Below the pieces are notes generated by a model. That model saw nothing but the letters and a program-made list of their open reading frames with translations. It was not told the origin of the DNA and made no database searches. Made by a program: the position numbers and the translations under genes. From assembly GCA_025359865.1 (NCBI GenBank), contig JANYDH010000088.1, positions 1 to 49,104 on the forward strand: a DNA stretch of 49,104 bases, written 5' to 3'. Of the stretch, positions 7,368-16,701 are shown in pieces. The DNA is from Actinomycetes bacterium (lineage in GTDB: Bacteria; Actinomycetota; Acidimicrobiia; Acidimicrobiales; Ilumatobacteraceae). Positions within the stretch are counted from its first letter, which is position 1. The number at the start of each line of letters is the position of its first letter.

Positions 7368-7805
7368 GTTCTTCCAGGCTTCGAGCATCCGCCCCTCAAG
7401 CCGGTGGCCGCAATGTGCGAACACCGTCAGCATCGCCAGGTTGTCATCCCTCGTCGTTGTTTCGATCCGATGCAGTCCGGGATAGGTCGTGAACAGGTGA
7501 CGTGTGAGCCAGCGGACGGACTGACGACCGATGCCACGTCCTCGGTGGTGCTCGGCGATTCGCAGGTCGAACAGAGGGCTTTCGTTGTCGAGGTCTTCCA
7601 GCTCGAACAGACGGATCATCCCGATCGTCTCATCGCCCTCACGAATCCAGTACGTGGCGACATCGTCTCCAATGACGCTGACCGTCGCGACGTCTGCCCC
7701 TGACAATTGGCGTACGCCGTGAAAGGGCCACTCGTTCGCCGTGAGGAACTTGACGACGTTCGGTGCGTCGACTGGCCAGTTCAGCGGCTCGAGACCCAGC
7801 ACCAT
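6765..7805 (-). CDS. GNAT N-acetyltransferase with read-through integrase tail
   Basis: Residues 1 to ~146 are a GNAT acetyltransferase of the RimJ-like type: EGDETIGMIRLFELED, LRIAEHHRGRGIGRQSVRWL (acetyl-CoA binding loop) and RDDNLAMLTVFAHCGHRLEG. GNATs move an acetyl group from acetyl-CoA to an amine; the substrate is not evident. The usual end of such proteins is replaced at about residue 147 by integrase sequence (NADAERHLVDMQHRLLTG) in the same frame. After the integrase frameshift the remaining ~175 residues are out-of-frame, Arg-rich junk to a stop at 6765. The start ATG at 7805 has GAAGCT 6 nt upstream. The fold is nearly complete, so activity is possible but the long disordered tail may prevent it. 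Confidence 0.65.
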   Translation of the reverse strand: MVLGLEPLNWPVDAPNVVKFLTANEWPFHGVRQLSGADVATVSVIGDDVATYWIREGDETIGMIRLFELEDLDNESPLFDLRIAEHHRGRGIGRQSVRWLTRHLFTTYPGLHRIETTTRDDNLAMLTVFAHCGHRLEGRMLEAWKNADAERHLVDMQHRLLTGTYAPPRLGPHTILRSCTPLPPAGQLAASYAPHGRGMAALRGRALRRPADRLDSQGRLAVVRERATARAEHRAGRDAARLWRVQHSARRRPGRRTKPVRRCLAAAGRLTARLSDVDRTGRRTPHRDERTVQDGHRDRPRARSAPVRSRRPHCGSGQLPSPLDHCRPSVAAGDRLGDWSVHLAED

Positions 7806-8101
7806 CGGGGCAGCTTCTCACACCTCTGTCCGGCGGACGTATCCGTCAGTCCGGTCGCGCCCAGCTCCGTTGCCCCCACCCGGGCTTCAAGATGCGGAGC
7901 GCGGCGCGGTCACATCGATCAGTCGTGTGAGCACGGCGATGTCACGTGTCGAGATCGACCGCCATCGTCAACCCGGTGACCGGGGTCTGTGAAACTGGAT
8001 CACATGGTGCTGAACGTCCCCACGACTGACCGAGGTCTCGGCAACCGGCGTCGGGTTGGGTGCCAAGCCGTGGCCGTGAACAGGCATCGAGAGCAGCCGC
8101 A

Positions 8102-9343
8102 ATGACGGACCTCGACGCCGGGGCCACCGGTCGGTTGCCGCGACCGTTCCTTCTGTTGTGGACCGCGACTGCCGTGTCGAACATCGGCGATGGATTGCGG
8201 CTCACCGCCCTGCCTCTGTTGGCCACGTCCATCACCACCGATCCCCGGGCAATCGCCGGGGTGGCGATCGCGGAGCGTGTCCCGTGGCTGTTGTTTATCC
8301 TCCCGGGCGGCGCCTGGGCCGATCGCCTTGACCGTCGCGTCCTTCGCATGCGGCTCGACGCCGCCCGCGCGCTGGTCATGGCAGGGCTCGTTTTCGCGAT
8401 CGCATTCGACCGTGTGACGATCGTCGCGATCTATGCCGTCGCCGCCCTGCTCGCATCCGCCGAGGCGGTGGTCGACAGCTCGAGCATGGCGTTGGTCCCA
8501 GCCACAGTTCACGAGCGGGACCTCGAACGCGCTGGCGGCCGACTGTCTTCCACCGAACTGGTGACCAACGGCTTGATCGGGCCGCCCCTCGGCGGGCTGC
8601 TGTTGGGAGCGGCAATGGTGCTCCCATTCGGGGTCGATGCCGCAAGCTTCGCGGCTGCGGCGATCACCATGTCGTTGCTCCCGGGTCACTTCAGACCCGA
8701 CAACGCCAACGCTGACCAACGGACACCGATGCGACGACAGATCGCCGATGGCCTCCGCTGGTTCTGGTCTCGACGACCGCTGCGGAATCTCGCCCTCATC
8801 TCCACTGCTCTCGGCTTCGCAGGCTTCGTGGGCGCATCGGTGTTCGTGCTCTTCGCCACCCAAACGCTTGGGCTGTCCAGCGCCGGCTACGGCCTCCTGA
8901 TCGTGCCCTCCGCATTCGGCGGCATCGCCGGATCGATCCTCGCCCCAAAGCTCGCAGCGCTGCCGCTTCCACTCGTGTTGTCCGCATCGACCCTGGCATC
9001 AGGTGCCGCCACCTGGGCCATCTCCGCGAGTTCGACTCCCGTGCTGGTGGCTGCGCTCAGTGCCATCTCCACCGGCGCCGTGCTCATCTGGAACATCCTC
9101 ACGATCGCGCTACGTCAACGCATGATTCCGAATCATCTGCTGGGACGCGTCGGAGCGAGCTACCGCTTCCTCGTCTACGTCGGCATGCCTTTCGGAGCTC
9201 TCACCGGCGGCATCCTGGCCAACTCCTTCGGGATCCGAACCGCCCTCGCCATCAACGGCATCGGCCTTGTAGCTATCGGTCTACTGGTCCCATACCTCCT
9301 ACGCGGTATCGCTGCCACGTCACCATCCAGTTCCCCGGATTGA
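8102..9343 (+). CDS. MFS transporter, probable drug/metabolite exporter
   Basis: 413 residues with about 12 hydrophobic helices in two bundles. The first bundle begins RPFLLLWTATAVSNIGDGLR, a pattern common in MFS_3/EntS-like exporters, and the loop between helices 2 and 3 reads GGAWADRLDRRVLRMRLDAA, the MFS motif-A-like G-x3-D-R-x-(G/D)-R-R. Such proteins use the proton gradient to export small molecules. The ATG at 8102 is chosen over an upstream start because the first helix begins shortly after it. The 296 bp between this gene and the divergent GNAT gene holds no gene I recognise. It converges on the metallophosphoesterase with 17 bp between stops. It is cargo of the ychF island. Confidence 0.85.
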   Translation: MTDLDAGATGRLPRPFLLLWTATAVSNIGDGLRLTALPLLATSITTDPRAIAGVAIAERVPWLLFILPGGAWADRLDRRVLRMRLDAARALVMAGLVFAIAFDRVTIVAIYAVAALLASAEAVVDSSSMALVPATVHERDLERAGGRLSSTELVTNGLIGPPLGGLLLGAAMVLPFGVDAASFAAAAITMSLLPGHFRPDNANADQRTPMRRQIADGLRWFWSRRPLRNLALISTALGFAGFVGASVFVLFATQTLGLSSAGYGLLIVPSAFGGIAGSILAPKLAALPLPLVLSASTLASGAATWAISASSTPVLVAALSAISTGAVLIWNILTIALRQRMIPNHLLGRVGASYRFLVYVGMPFGALTGGILANSFGIRTALAINGIGLVAIGLLVPYLLRGIAATSPSSSPD

Positions 9344-9360
9344 AAGACCAAGGAGGATGC

Positions 9361-10044
9361 TCAGCCGAGCGAACGGCAATGCACATTCCGCAGCCCGTCG
9401 ATGCCGATCGAGGCTGAGGAGACGGTGCCGAGAACGGCAGTCGCCTTGCTCGGCGGCAGCGGAGCGAGGTTGTTCGGACCGTCGTGGATGAGCGTCACCA
9501 GCGTCGACTCGTCGACCGGGGCACACTTCCAGGCGTCGACACCGACGTTGATCATGCGGCCGCGTTGGCGCCATCGTTCGTGGACGTGGCCGTGGAGCAG
9601 CCACTCGCCTTGGTCTACCGGGCGATGCTCGACGAACCGGTCGTGATCGTGGCTGTCTCCTCGGTAGGGGAAGTGGCAGGCCAGGGCCCGCCGGTCGCCG
9701 ACTTTGACGTGCGTCTGTCCTTGATGGACCTCGGCGAAGCCTGCGGCGAGGTACCGCTCGGTCCAACCCTCGGCGCGTCGACCGTGTCCGGCCCAGCATC
9801 TGTCGTGGTTGCCGGCGAGCAGCAGCTTGCGTCCGTTGAGCTCTGCGACGAGTGCGAGGGTTTCGTCGATGCGTCCGAGCGCGACGTCACCCAGCACCCA
9901 GACGGTGTCGTCGGGGTGAATGGAGGCATTCCATCTCTCGATCAGTGCTTGGTTCATCGCAGCGATGTCGGCGAATGGCCGGCCCGAGTAGTTGATGATG
10001 TTGGCGTGACCGAAGTGGAGGTCAGCGGTGAACCACGTCGTCAT
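9361..10044 (-). CDS. calcineurin-like metallophosphoesterase
   Basis: 227 residues starting MTTWFTADLHFGHANIINYS. The metal-binding motifs are all present: DLHFGH (D-x-H), VLGDVALG (GD), LLAGNHDR (GNHD), ACHFPY and LHGHVHER (GH-x-H). These enzymes hydrolyse phosphomonoesters or diesters with two metal ions; phage and island versions are often annotated only to family. Its ATG overlaps the TGA of the upstream integrase frame (ATGA at 10041-10044), so it was translated by coupling to integrase. The integrase now has an internal TAG, which may reduce that coupling. Sequence and frame are intact. Confidence 0.88.
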   Translation of the reverse strand: MTTWFTADLHFGHANIINYSGRPFADIAAMNQALIERWNASIHPDDTVWVLGDVALGRIDETLALVAELNGRKLLLAGNHDRCWAGHGRRAEGWTERYLAAGFAEVHQGQTHVKVGDRRALACHFPYRGDSHDHDRFVEHRPVDQGEWLLHGHVHERWRQRGRMINVGVDAWKCAPVDESTLVTLIHDGPNNLAPLPPSKATAVLGTVSSASIGIDGLRNVHCRSLG

Positions 10045-11219
10045 CTGCCACTGATCTTGCCCGACCTGACGGCCGATGGCGTCGCCAATTTCGGCGATCG
10101 CACGGCGTCGGCGGTGAGGGCCAGCGGTATGCGGTCGATCGCATCGCGCACGCGGTCTTCGTCGCCGGGGATGAGTTGGGCGTAGGTGTCGAGGGTGATC
10201 CTGGCCGAGTCGTGACCGAGGGCCATCTGGACCTGCTTGATCGAGCAGCCCGAGGCGATCAGCGCCGAGGCGAAGAAGTGTCGGAGGTCGTGGAACGTGA
10301 TGTCGGCGTTCAGGCCGGCGCGCTTGCGTGCCCGGCGGAAGTAGTAGCCCCACCGGGCGGCGTCGAGCGGGTGGCCGTCAGGGGTCACGATCACACCGTG
10401 CTCGCCGGCCGGCCGCCGTGCGAGGTGTGCAGCGAGCTCGTCGAGGACCTACTGGCTGGTTGGGATCACTCGGTTGCTTGCCCTCGTCTTGGTGGAGGTG
10501 AAACCGCCGGCTGTCTTCTGTGTCGCTTGCTGCCACTGGCGGTCGACGCGGGTGGTGCGTCGCAGGAAGTCGATTCGATTGACCGTGAGTCCGGCGGCCT
10601 CGCTGGATCGCAGCCCGAGCCCGGCACCGATGACGATCGCTACTCGGTACCAGGGATCGGCAGCGTCGAGGAGCAACTGCACCTGCTCGGCAGTGAGCGG
10701 TACCACCGATGGCGTTTCGACTCGCGGCAGTCGGACGCTGACCGCTGGGTTGGCGACGATCAGCGTGTCGTCGATGGCGCGTGTGAACGTCGCGCCGACG
10801 TGTTGGCGGACGATGCGGATGGTGCTGGGGGCGAGGACGTCGCCGAGTTCGGAGATCAGCGCCTGGACGTCGCCCTTGCGGATGCTGGCGATCGGACGGT
10901 CGCCGAACTTGTCGATCGCGTAGCGGAGCTTCTCGGTCGCGGTCTGGGGACTCTTCGGCTTCCACACGCCGAGCGACAGGTACCGCTCGGCGACCCCGCG
11001 GAACGGGGTGCGACCGAGCACCGGGTCGGTGTAGGCGCCGGTCATCAAGCGGTGCTGCACGTCGACGAGGAATCGCTCGGCGTCACCCTTGCGGCGGAAC
11101 TCCTTGGTCCGGTCGGCCCCGTTCGCGTACTCGCGCCACACCGCTTGATACACCGTGGTCGACACGGTCGTTCTGTCCTGACGCTCTCGGGTCTTCACCC
11201 GCTTCTTCACGTGCGGCAT
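10041..11219 (-). pseudogene. tyrosine integrase interrupted by one in-frame TAG
   Basis: The frame runs from ATG 11219 through an N-terminal domain (MPHVKKRVKTRERQDRTTVS), a core-binding domain (TPFRGVAERYLSLGVWKPKS) and a catalytic domain with GAGLGLRSSEAAGL (first Arg), HDLRHFFASA, MALGHDSARITLDTYAQL (Tyr). Codon 257 is TAG (10449-10451); the related integrase has TGG (Trp, PADQWVLDHL) at this place, here PTSQ-stop-VLDEL. Apart from that single change all 392 codons are open. It follows the relaxase by 43 bp and precedes the metallophosphoesterase by a 4-nt overlap. It is the likely recombinase of the ychF island, dead unless the TAG is read through. Confidence 0.88.
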
Positions 11220-11262
11220 GGTCCACGCCTTTCACGTCGTGGACGCAGGTCATGTCCGGCGA

Positions 11263-14124
11263 TCACGCGATGCCTCGCCCGTTGCGGCGCAGCGACTTTG
11301 GGAGCAGCGTCGGATCGACAACCTTCGCCTCCTGGAGCATCGCCCAGTAGGCGACGATCTGCCGGGTATCGCTGGGCCTCAACCCGAGCGGGTTGTCCAT
11401 GTCTGTGATCGCGTAGGTCATCCGGTACTGCTCGACGGTGCGTGCGCGGTCGCGCCAGACCTGCCGCCGCCTCGACCCGACGGGCGGATCGCCGACGGCG
11501 CGCCTGGCGATGATGTCGTCGATGTGGCGGAGGTCGGCGACGTCAGTCGCGTGCTCGACGAGGTATCGGCTGCGCTCGGTGGTCGAGTCCTCTGCTTCGG
11601 TGACCGCAGTCGCGTGGTGAGCAACATCTGCGGCAACGCGATCGATGACGCGATCGCGTTCGGCACGCGACTGTCCACGCGATCGTCCTGGCATATGGAC
11701 GCGACTGCGCTCATGTCGGAGCTTCCTGAGCTGCTGCTCGGCGGAGTCGCGAGCGGCAATCAGTTCCGGCAGGTCCGCAGTGCGGTCGGTGGGCGCGCGA
11801 CTGATCACCTCTGTGAGCCGCTTCCACTCGCGGATCAGGTCGGCAGTCGGCATTGACGAGAAGTGGGCGGCCCGGTCGCATGTCATCCCCTGGGCCTTGT
11901 GCACCGTCGACGCGTACGCGTGGGCGAGGTAGCCGGCATCGAGGTAGTCGGGTGGGAGGGTCGCCCGCTCTTCGGTGGAGAACGCGACTGTCATCGTCCG
12001 CTGGTCGACGTCGACGTGGTCGATGACACCACGCGTGCCGTTGCGGACGCCGAGGCGAGCGTCGTTGCGGAGGGTCATCACCTCATCACCGCGCTGGTAG
12101 GCGAGCCCGCGAACGGACAGCTCCGGGCCGTCGAGTCGACCGGCTGCTGCGTCGACGGTGCGTGCGCATCGGTTCAGGCTGGCGACGTCCTGGTTGCGTG
12201 ATGCGAGCATCACGGTGTCTTCGCCCTCGTCGCGGGCGGCGGCCCACCGACCGACGATGGTCTTGACCGCTCCGTCGTAGGAGTCGGCGACGGTGATGCG
12301 GTCGTGGCTGTGGTAGGCGGCCAAGGCGCGATCGGTGTCGCCGTCGCGAAGCTGCCGTAAGGCTTGCTGCTCCCACCGTTCGCGCTGGCGGCGGTTGGTG
12401 GTCAGCTCGGCACCGGGTATTCGCTCGGCGAGGGCGGCGAGCAGGCCACCAGCATCGATCTCAGGGAGCTGCTTCGGATCGCCGACGAGAACGATTTTCG
12501 CTCCGGCCCGCTCGGCGTGGTCGAGTGCGCGAGCGAGGACGCGTGTGTCGACCATCCCGGCATAAGTCGATGGCGAGCACGGTGTTGGGTTCCATCGACG
12601 TCCGGTCGAGCCGTCCCAGCAATCGCGTCAACGTCGACGACGGGATGCCAGCGGCCGACTGGAGCTCGGCTGCTGGCGCGGGCGGCGAGCGCGGCGCCGA
12701 TGACCTGATAGCCGGATGCCTCCAGACCTGGCGGGCCGTCTTGAGCGTGTAGGTCTTGCCGCTGCCTGCCGGCGCGGTGAGCACGTCGACGCCGTGCCCT
12801 GAGGAGCCCAGGTGCTCGACGACGGCACCTTGGTCGTCAGGGAGAGCCAGCACGGCTTTGGCCAGCGACTGTGCGTCTACCAGGCCGACACCGGTTCCAC
12901 CGCGGGCGAGGGCTCGGTCGACCGTTCGCTGTTCGAGGGCGAGCAGCTCGCGGGTCGTCCACCGTGCGCCTGTCGAGGCCCGCGAGATCACTCGTCCGCT
13001 GTCGGTCCGGATCACGTCGTTGGTCTGCCCGGCGAGGTACGCGACCGATGCTCCGTTGCGGAGTGCTTCGGCGACGCCGAGTAAAACGTTTCGCCGGTCG
13101 AATGACAACGGTTGCTTGGTCAGGCCGGCAGGGGAGAGCAGCACTGCCTCGATCGCGCGGACCTCGGCGAGGCCTCGATGCTTGACCGGTTGCTGGTCCA
13201 TCACGGCGGCCAGTTGCCGCGACCCGAAGTTCATCGCTCGTGCCTGCTCGCGCCACCGGCTCCGTAGCGTCGCCGGGTCGACGTCGTGCTGCTTGGCCTT
13301 GCGGGTTGTCAGTGCTGCGATCTCGGCGGCGCGGGGCGACGACTAGCCGCCGATCGCGAGGCGCTCCTCGATCTCGGCACGGCGGGTCGAGAAGGTGCCG
13401 GGGACATCGAGGGGAACACCCTCGATGTCGGCGATGCCGTTGATTGCCTTCGTCCAACGGACGCCGAGCCGGGCGGTCAGTTCCGATCGCAGGTGGGCTT
13501 CGTACAGGTACCCGGCCGTCTTCGAGTGCCAGTAGAAGTGGCGGGCGTCGACTGTCGACCATCGACCCTCGACTACCGGCCGTCGACCATCGACCATCGG
13601 CCGTCGGTGCCTCGAACGACGTTGGCGACGAGCACATGCGTGTGGAGGTGCGGATCGCCGGCGCGACTCGTGCGGTGACGGAAGGCGGCTGCAACGAGCC
13701 CGTCCCCTCGGATCTGCTCGACCCCACCGTGACCTCGCCGGGTCCACGTGGCGTGCCGCTCCAGGTAGCCAAGTGCGGCATCGACGGCGAGATCGTGCGC
13801 CTCGCCCACCACGGCGGCGATGTCGGCCTCGGCGAGTCCGAAGACGACGGACACAGACTTCGGCGCGCGGAAGGTGCGGTCGAAGCCAGGGGCGCGTCCA
13901 CCCTTCGATGACCGGAGCCGTGTGTCGGTTGTTGGGTTACGGCCATCGAGCACGGCCGCGAGCGCGTCGGCGTCGACCTCGCCCGCCAGCCCGAGCAGGG
14001 TGGCGCCCGCCCCCCGCCAGCGGCCGGGAGCCTCGCCCTCGAGGTAGTAGTCCTCCACGCCGCGAGCGACGGCGTCGAGGTAGTAGCCCTCCTGGCCCTT
14101 GGCCAGCTTGCCGATGCTCAGCAT
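11263..14124 (-). pseudogene. MobF (TrwC/TraA-like) conjugative relaxase-helicase, multiply disrupted
   Basis: The N-terminal relaxase part starts MLSIGKLAKGQEGYYLDAVA, with the paired Tyr of MobF enzymes, and has the metal triad in HRTSRAGDPHLHTHVLVANV. It is broken near 13590 by an expanded GGTCGA-type repeat that shifts the frame into TVDARHFYWHSKTAGYLYEA. A TAG (13343-13345) follows, in frame with the next segment (RAAEIAALTTRKAK). The helicase part has Walker A TAPAGSGKTYTLKTA. Paired shifts lie between about 12730 and 12640, and another near 12565, before the RecD-like remainder (KIVLVGDPKQLPEIDAGGL, ASTVHKAQGMT). The intact gene would nick oriT and unwind DNA for transfer. At least four frame changes and one stop make it non-functional. 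Confidence 0.9.
13549..13608 (+). repeat. imperfect TCGACC-type tandem repeat inside the relaxase gene
   Basis: The stretch is built of near-copies of cgaccatcgacc / cgactaccggccgtcgacc, about 60 bp. On the coding (minus) strand it repeats GGTCGA units and moves the reading frame between the HTH..HVLVANV relaxase segment and the following HFYWHSKTAGYL segment. Slippage here is the likely cause of the frameshift. Confidence 0.6.
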
Positions 14125-14251
14125 GGCCGAGCCGCCGTGACGACCGGGGCCGCGACGGCCACGCGCGCCTGTGGTGCAAGTTCGTGACCTTCATCAGTGC
14201 GTGCGTATGCGACGTTCGGCCGGGGTCCGCCGGCCCTGGTTCGACGGGTGT

Positions 14252-14461
14252 TCATGCGGAGATCCGGCCCGCAGCCATGCGCTCGATCGGCTCGGACAGA
14301 AAGCGGATCGAGCGGCCGATGCGAACGGCCGGGATGCCGGCCTAGCCCGCGGTCTCGATGTAGAGCTGCGCTTTCTTGTAGGCCTTCGTGCGGCTGATCT
14401 TGAAGAGGTGGACGACCTCCTCGACGCAGAGGAACGGTCCATTGTCGGTGATGGCACCCAT
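14252..14461 (-). pseudogene. excisionase/MerR-like HTH protein interrupted by in-frame TAG
   Basis: From ATG 14461 (upstream GAGGGAGA ribosome site) the frame reads GPFLCVEEVVHLFKISRTKA, a winged-helix excisionase start, through YIETAG to a TAG at 14342-14344. The same frame continues AGIPAVRIGRSIRFLSEPIE and ends with TGA at 14252-14254. That second half is the usual wing and tail of these proteins (IPAIRIGRSIRF type). So a single TAG splits an otherwise full-length ~69-codon gene. It heads the minus-strand block excisionase-relaxase-integrase. Confidence 0.75.
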
Positions 14462-14480
14462 GCGGTTCTCCCTCGCTCTC

Positions 14481-14513
14481 GCCGGCCCCGCCGCTGGAGC
14501 GGGGTGGGCCGGC
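14481..14513 (-). terminator. GC-rich hairpin downstream of the sigma/PASTA operon
   Basis: gccggccc (14481-14488) pairs with gggccggc (14506-14513), with further ccccgc/gcggg pairing inside. It lies 109 bp past the stop of the PASTA gene and just upstream of the excisionase start, so it probably separates the two minus-strand units. No T-run follows. Confidence 0.45.
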
Positions 14514-14621
14514 GATCCGCTGGGACGCATTGCGCCGACACGGACTTACAGAGGGAGAAATCACCTATGCGCAGCAGACGTGATCAGAAAGGGCTCCTGG
14601 CGCCGGCGAGAGCCTTTGTGC

Positions 14622-16145
14622 TCAGCCTCCAGCAGCCGACGCCCCGGGCGTGGACGGGACCGAGACGCCTGGGAGGGTGGAGCGTGCAGCGAGGGTGACT
14701 GCTGCTCCGAAGGAGATCTGCGTTCCGGCTGCTGGCTCCTGGGTGCTGACGATCCCGGACGGATAGGCTGGCGTGTTGGTCTCTGCCCTGCCGGGGTCGA
14801 CGAAGGTGATCACCGGCTTGATGCAGAACGTTGTGAGGACTCGAGTCGCGTCCTCAACGGTGAGTCCGGTGAGGACAGGCATTTCTGCGACGTTGCCCAT
14901 CAGGCAGTCAGGCGTCGGTGCGGTCGTTCCTCGCGTCGTGATGGCCGACACGGTGGTTGGGGTGACGTTCTCCGCGGGCCTCGGGACGTTCGCGACTTCG
15001 GTGTTCTGAATCGGGTTCCCGGCAGCGTCGAGCCCAATCAGCGTGACGGCGGTGTCGGTGATGAATGCACAGGCCCGCGTGGTGCCGATCGGTTGCTGGG
15101 TCGGGTGGACGTCAGTGATGGAGCCGTCGGGATGGGTCGCCTGGATGGTGGTGATGTCGCCGGTGGCGATCCCGGCGATGCCGAAGTCGGTTGGTTGTGC
15201 GTAGATCGCCGCTGCAGCGACCGTGCCGGGTTCAGGTGTGCTCTGGAGGACTTGTGTGCAACCCGTGGTCGTAGTGAGGCAGATCTCGCCGTTGATGACG
15301 CCTCCAAGCGCGACTGCCTGGCGGCTGCTGCTGTCGACCTCGGTCGATGCGAGAACGAGGGGGATTGACGGGCGCCCAGACGTTGGGGTGACGTGGCTGG
15401 CGATCGTGAGGAGATCATCGCGGGTGAGTCCGGGTCCGGTCTCAACGGCGACGAGGACGCCGGGCTGGGGCGACCATGTGACGCGCCGAATCTCGTTCGC
15501 TGTCTCGATGAGTCGCCCCGATGATCCGTTGATGGTCACGTCTTGCTGCGGTAGTGGCGTGGCCTCGTAGCCGACGTCTTTGCCTTGCGAGTAGTTGGTG
15601 GCGTACGTGGCGGCATCGATGTTGGAGTGCAGCGTGCTGATGTCGACGTACTTGTTGTCCGGCCCCAGATAGGTCACCGCAGGGAGGTAGCCCTCGCCGG
15701 TCAGGCTGCCGCAAGTGATGGTCTGACGGTCAGTTGTCCAGCTCGTGCAGCGCAGTCGCTGTTGCGCCGGTCCAGGCCCGGGCGTGCCGAAGAACCCGGT
15801 GATCGGATCGTTGGCCTCAAACCATAGGGTGACGCCGGGGGCGAGTCGCAGCGGCCACTGGCCGGTAGCCGTTTCGGGTGCGGATGCTGGCACCTGCGGA
15901 TCGGTGTGGCGTTGGTTCACGACCAGGACGAGCGCGACGCCGCTGGCGGCGGCGATCAGGAATGCGGCGCCGACGAGGCTCCTGGAGCGGTTCCTTGGTC
16001 GGGCGACGACGTATCCGAGTTCGACTTCGACGTCACTCGTTTCCGGGTGCTGATCGGGATGCGAATCTGCGCCAGAACGGTGCTGGTTGGCGTTGTCGAG
16101 GGTGGTGCCGTAGCGCTGAAGGCGGGCTTCGAGATCGGTGGTCAT
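14622..16145 (-). CDS. single-pass membrane protein with C-terminal PASTA domain (sigma-factor partner)
   Basis: 507 residues. The N-terminal ~50 are cytoplasmic and charged. A membrane helix follows (SLVGAAFLIAAASGVALVLV, ~55-75), then a ~430-residue outside part with several Cys. The end is a PASTA-type domain: VLTGLTVEDATRVLTTF, then FVDPGR and IVSTQEPAAGTQI. PASTA domains bind muropeptides or beta-lactams in cell-wall sensors. It starts 1 nt after the sigma factor stop, as anti-sigma factors often do, though no ZAS zinc motif is seen. A role as a wall-sensing membrane regulator of the sigma factor is inference. Confidence 0.75.
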   Translation of the reverse strand: MTTDLEARLQRYGTTLDNANQHRSGADSHPDQHPETSDVEVELGYVVARPRNRSRSLVGAAFLIAAASGVALVLVVNQRHTDPQVPASAPETATGQWPLRLAPGVTLWFEANDPITGFFGTPGPGPAQQRLRCTSWTTDRQTITCGSLTGEGYLPAVTYLGPDNKYVDISTLHSNIDAATYATNYSQGKDVGYEATPLPQQDVTINGSSGRLIETANEIRRVTWSPQPGVLVAVETGPGLTRDDLLTIASHVTPTSGRPSIPLVLASTEVDSSSRQAVALGGVINGEICLTTTTGCTQVLQSTPEPGTVAAAAIYAQPTDFGIAGIATGDITTIQATHPDGSITDVHPTQQPIGTTRACAFITDTAVTLIGLDAAGNPIQNTEVANVPRPAENVTPTTVSAITTRGTTAPTPDCLMGNVAEMPVLTGLTVEDATRVLTTFCIKPVITFVDPGRAETNTPAYPSGIVSTQEPAAGTQISFGAAVTLAARSTLPGVSVPSTPGASAAGG

Positions 16146-16146
16146 G

Positions 16147-16602
16147 TCAGGGCTCCAGGTGTCGGCGCAGGCGCTTCATGCCGAGGTGGATGTGGTTACG
16201 AAGGGTGGTGATCGGGATGTCGAGCATGGTTGCGGCCTCTGCGTAGGTGTAGCCGTGCGCGTGGACGAGGAGCACTGCGACTCGTTGGTCGTCGGTGAGC
16301 CGCTCGAGCGCTGTGTGGAGACCTGGCTCGGGTTCGGCGGCTGGCGAGATCGGCTCCTCGGCGGGCAGGAGTGCTCGGCGTCGTCGGCGGACGTTGCCAC
16401 GGACCGACGTCTGACCGACGCGATAGAGGTAGCCGGTCGGGTTCTCCATCTCGTTGAGTTGATCGCGATGTTCCCATGCCCAACTGAGTGCATCAGCGAG
16501 CGCGTCGTGGCCGAGGTCAACGCCATAGCGCGCGACGAAGGCTCGCTGGAGACGTGGGCTCGCGGCGACAACGAACTCTTCGAACGACTCGCCTGCCTGC
16601 AT
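16147..16602 (-). CDS. ECF-type RNA polymerase sigma factor (SigE-like)
   Basis: About 151 residues from the ATG at 16602, which has GAGAGG 5 nt upstream; a longer frame to 16662 is possible. Region 2 reads DLGHDALADALSWAWEHRDQ with NPTGYLYRVGQTSVR. Region 4 reads LERLTDDQRVAVLLVHAHG followed by YTYAEAATMLDIPITTLRNH, the HTH that contacts the -35. It directs RNA polymerase to a small regulon. The membrane PASTA protein follows after 1 nt, so the two form a signalling pair. Region 2.3 is short, as usual for SigE-like actinobacterial ECF factors. Confidence 0.85.
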   Translation of the reverse strand: MQAGESFEEFVVAASPRLQRAFVARYGVDLGHDALADALSWAWEHRDQLNEMENPTGYLYRVGQTSVRGNVRRRRRALLPAEEPISPAAEPEPGLHTALERLTDDQRVAVLLVHAHGYTYAEAATMLDIPITTLRNHIHLGMKRLRRHLEP

Positions 16603-16701
16603 GCACGCCTCTCGGGATGAGCTCACGCCCCTTGAGAGCCGCCACGCCCCGACTTGTTTCACCTTGGTCGCCGACCCGAAGTGAAGATCTGCGAGAGCTC
16701 G

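Noticed and set aside
10176-11408. 410-codon plus-strand open frame
   Set aside because: Antisense to the integrase; no domain. The integrase motifs on the other strand are decisive.
14565-14698. 44-codon plus-strand frame with GAGGGAGA upstream
   Set aside because: It overlaps the 3' end of the PASTA gene antisense and has no family features; the ribosome-like site is the mirror of GC-rich sequence.
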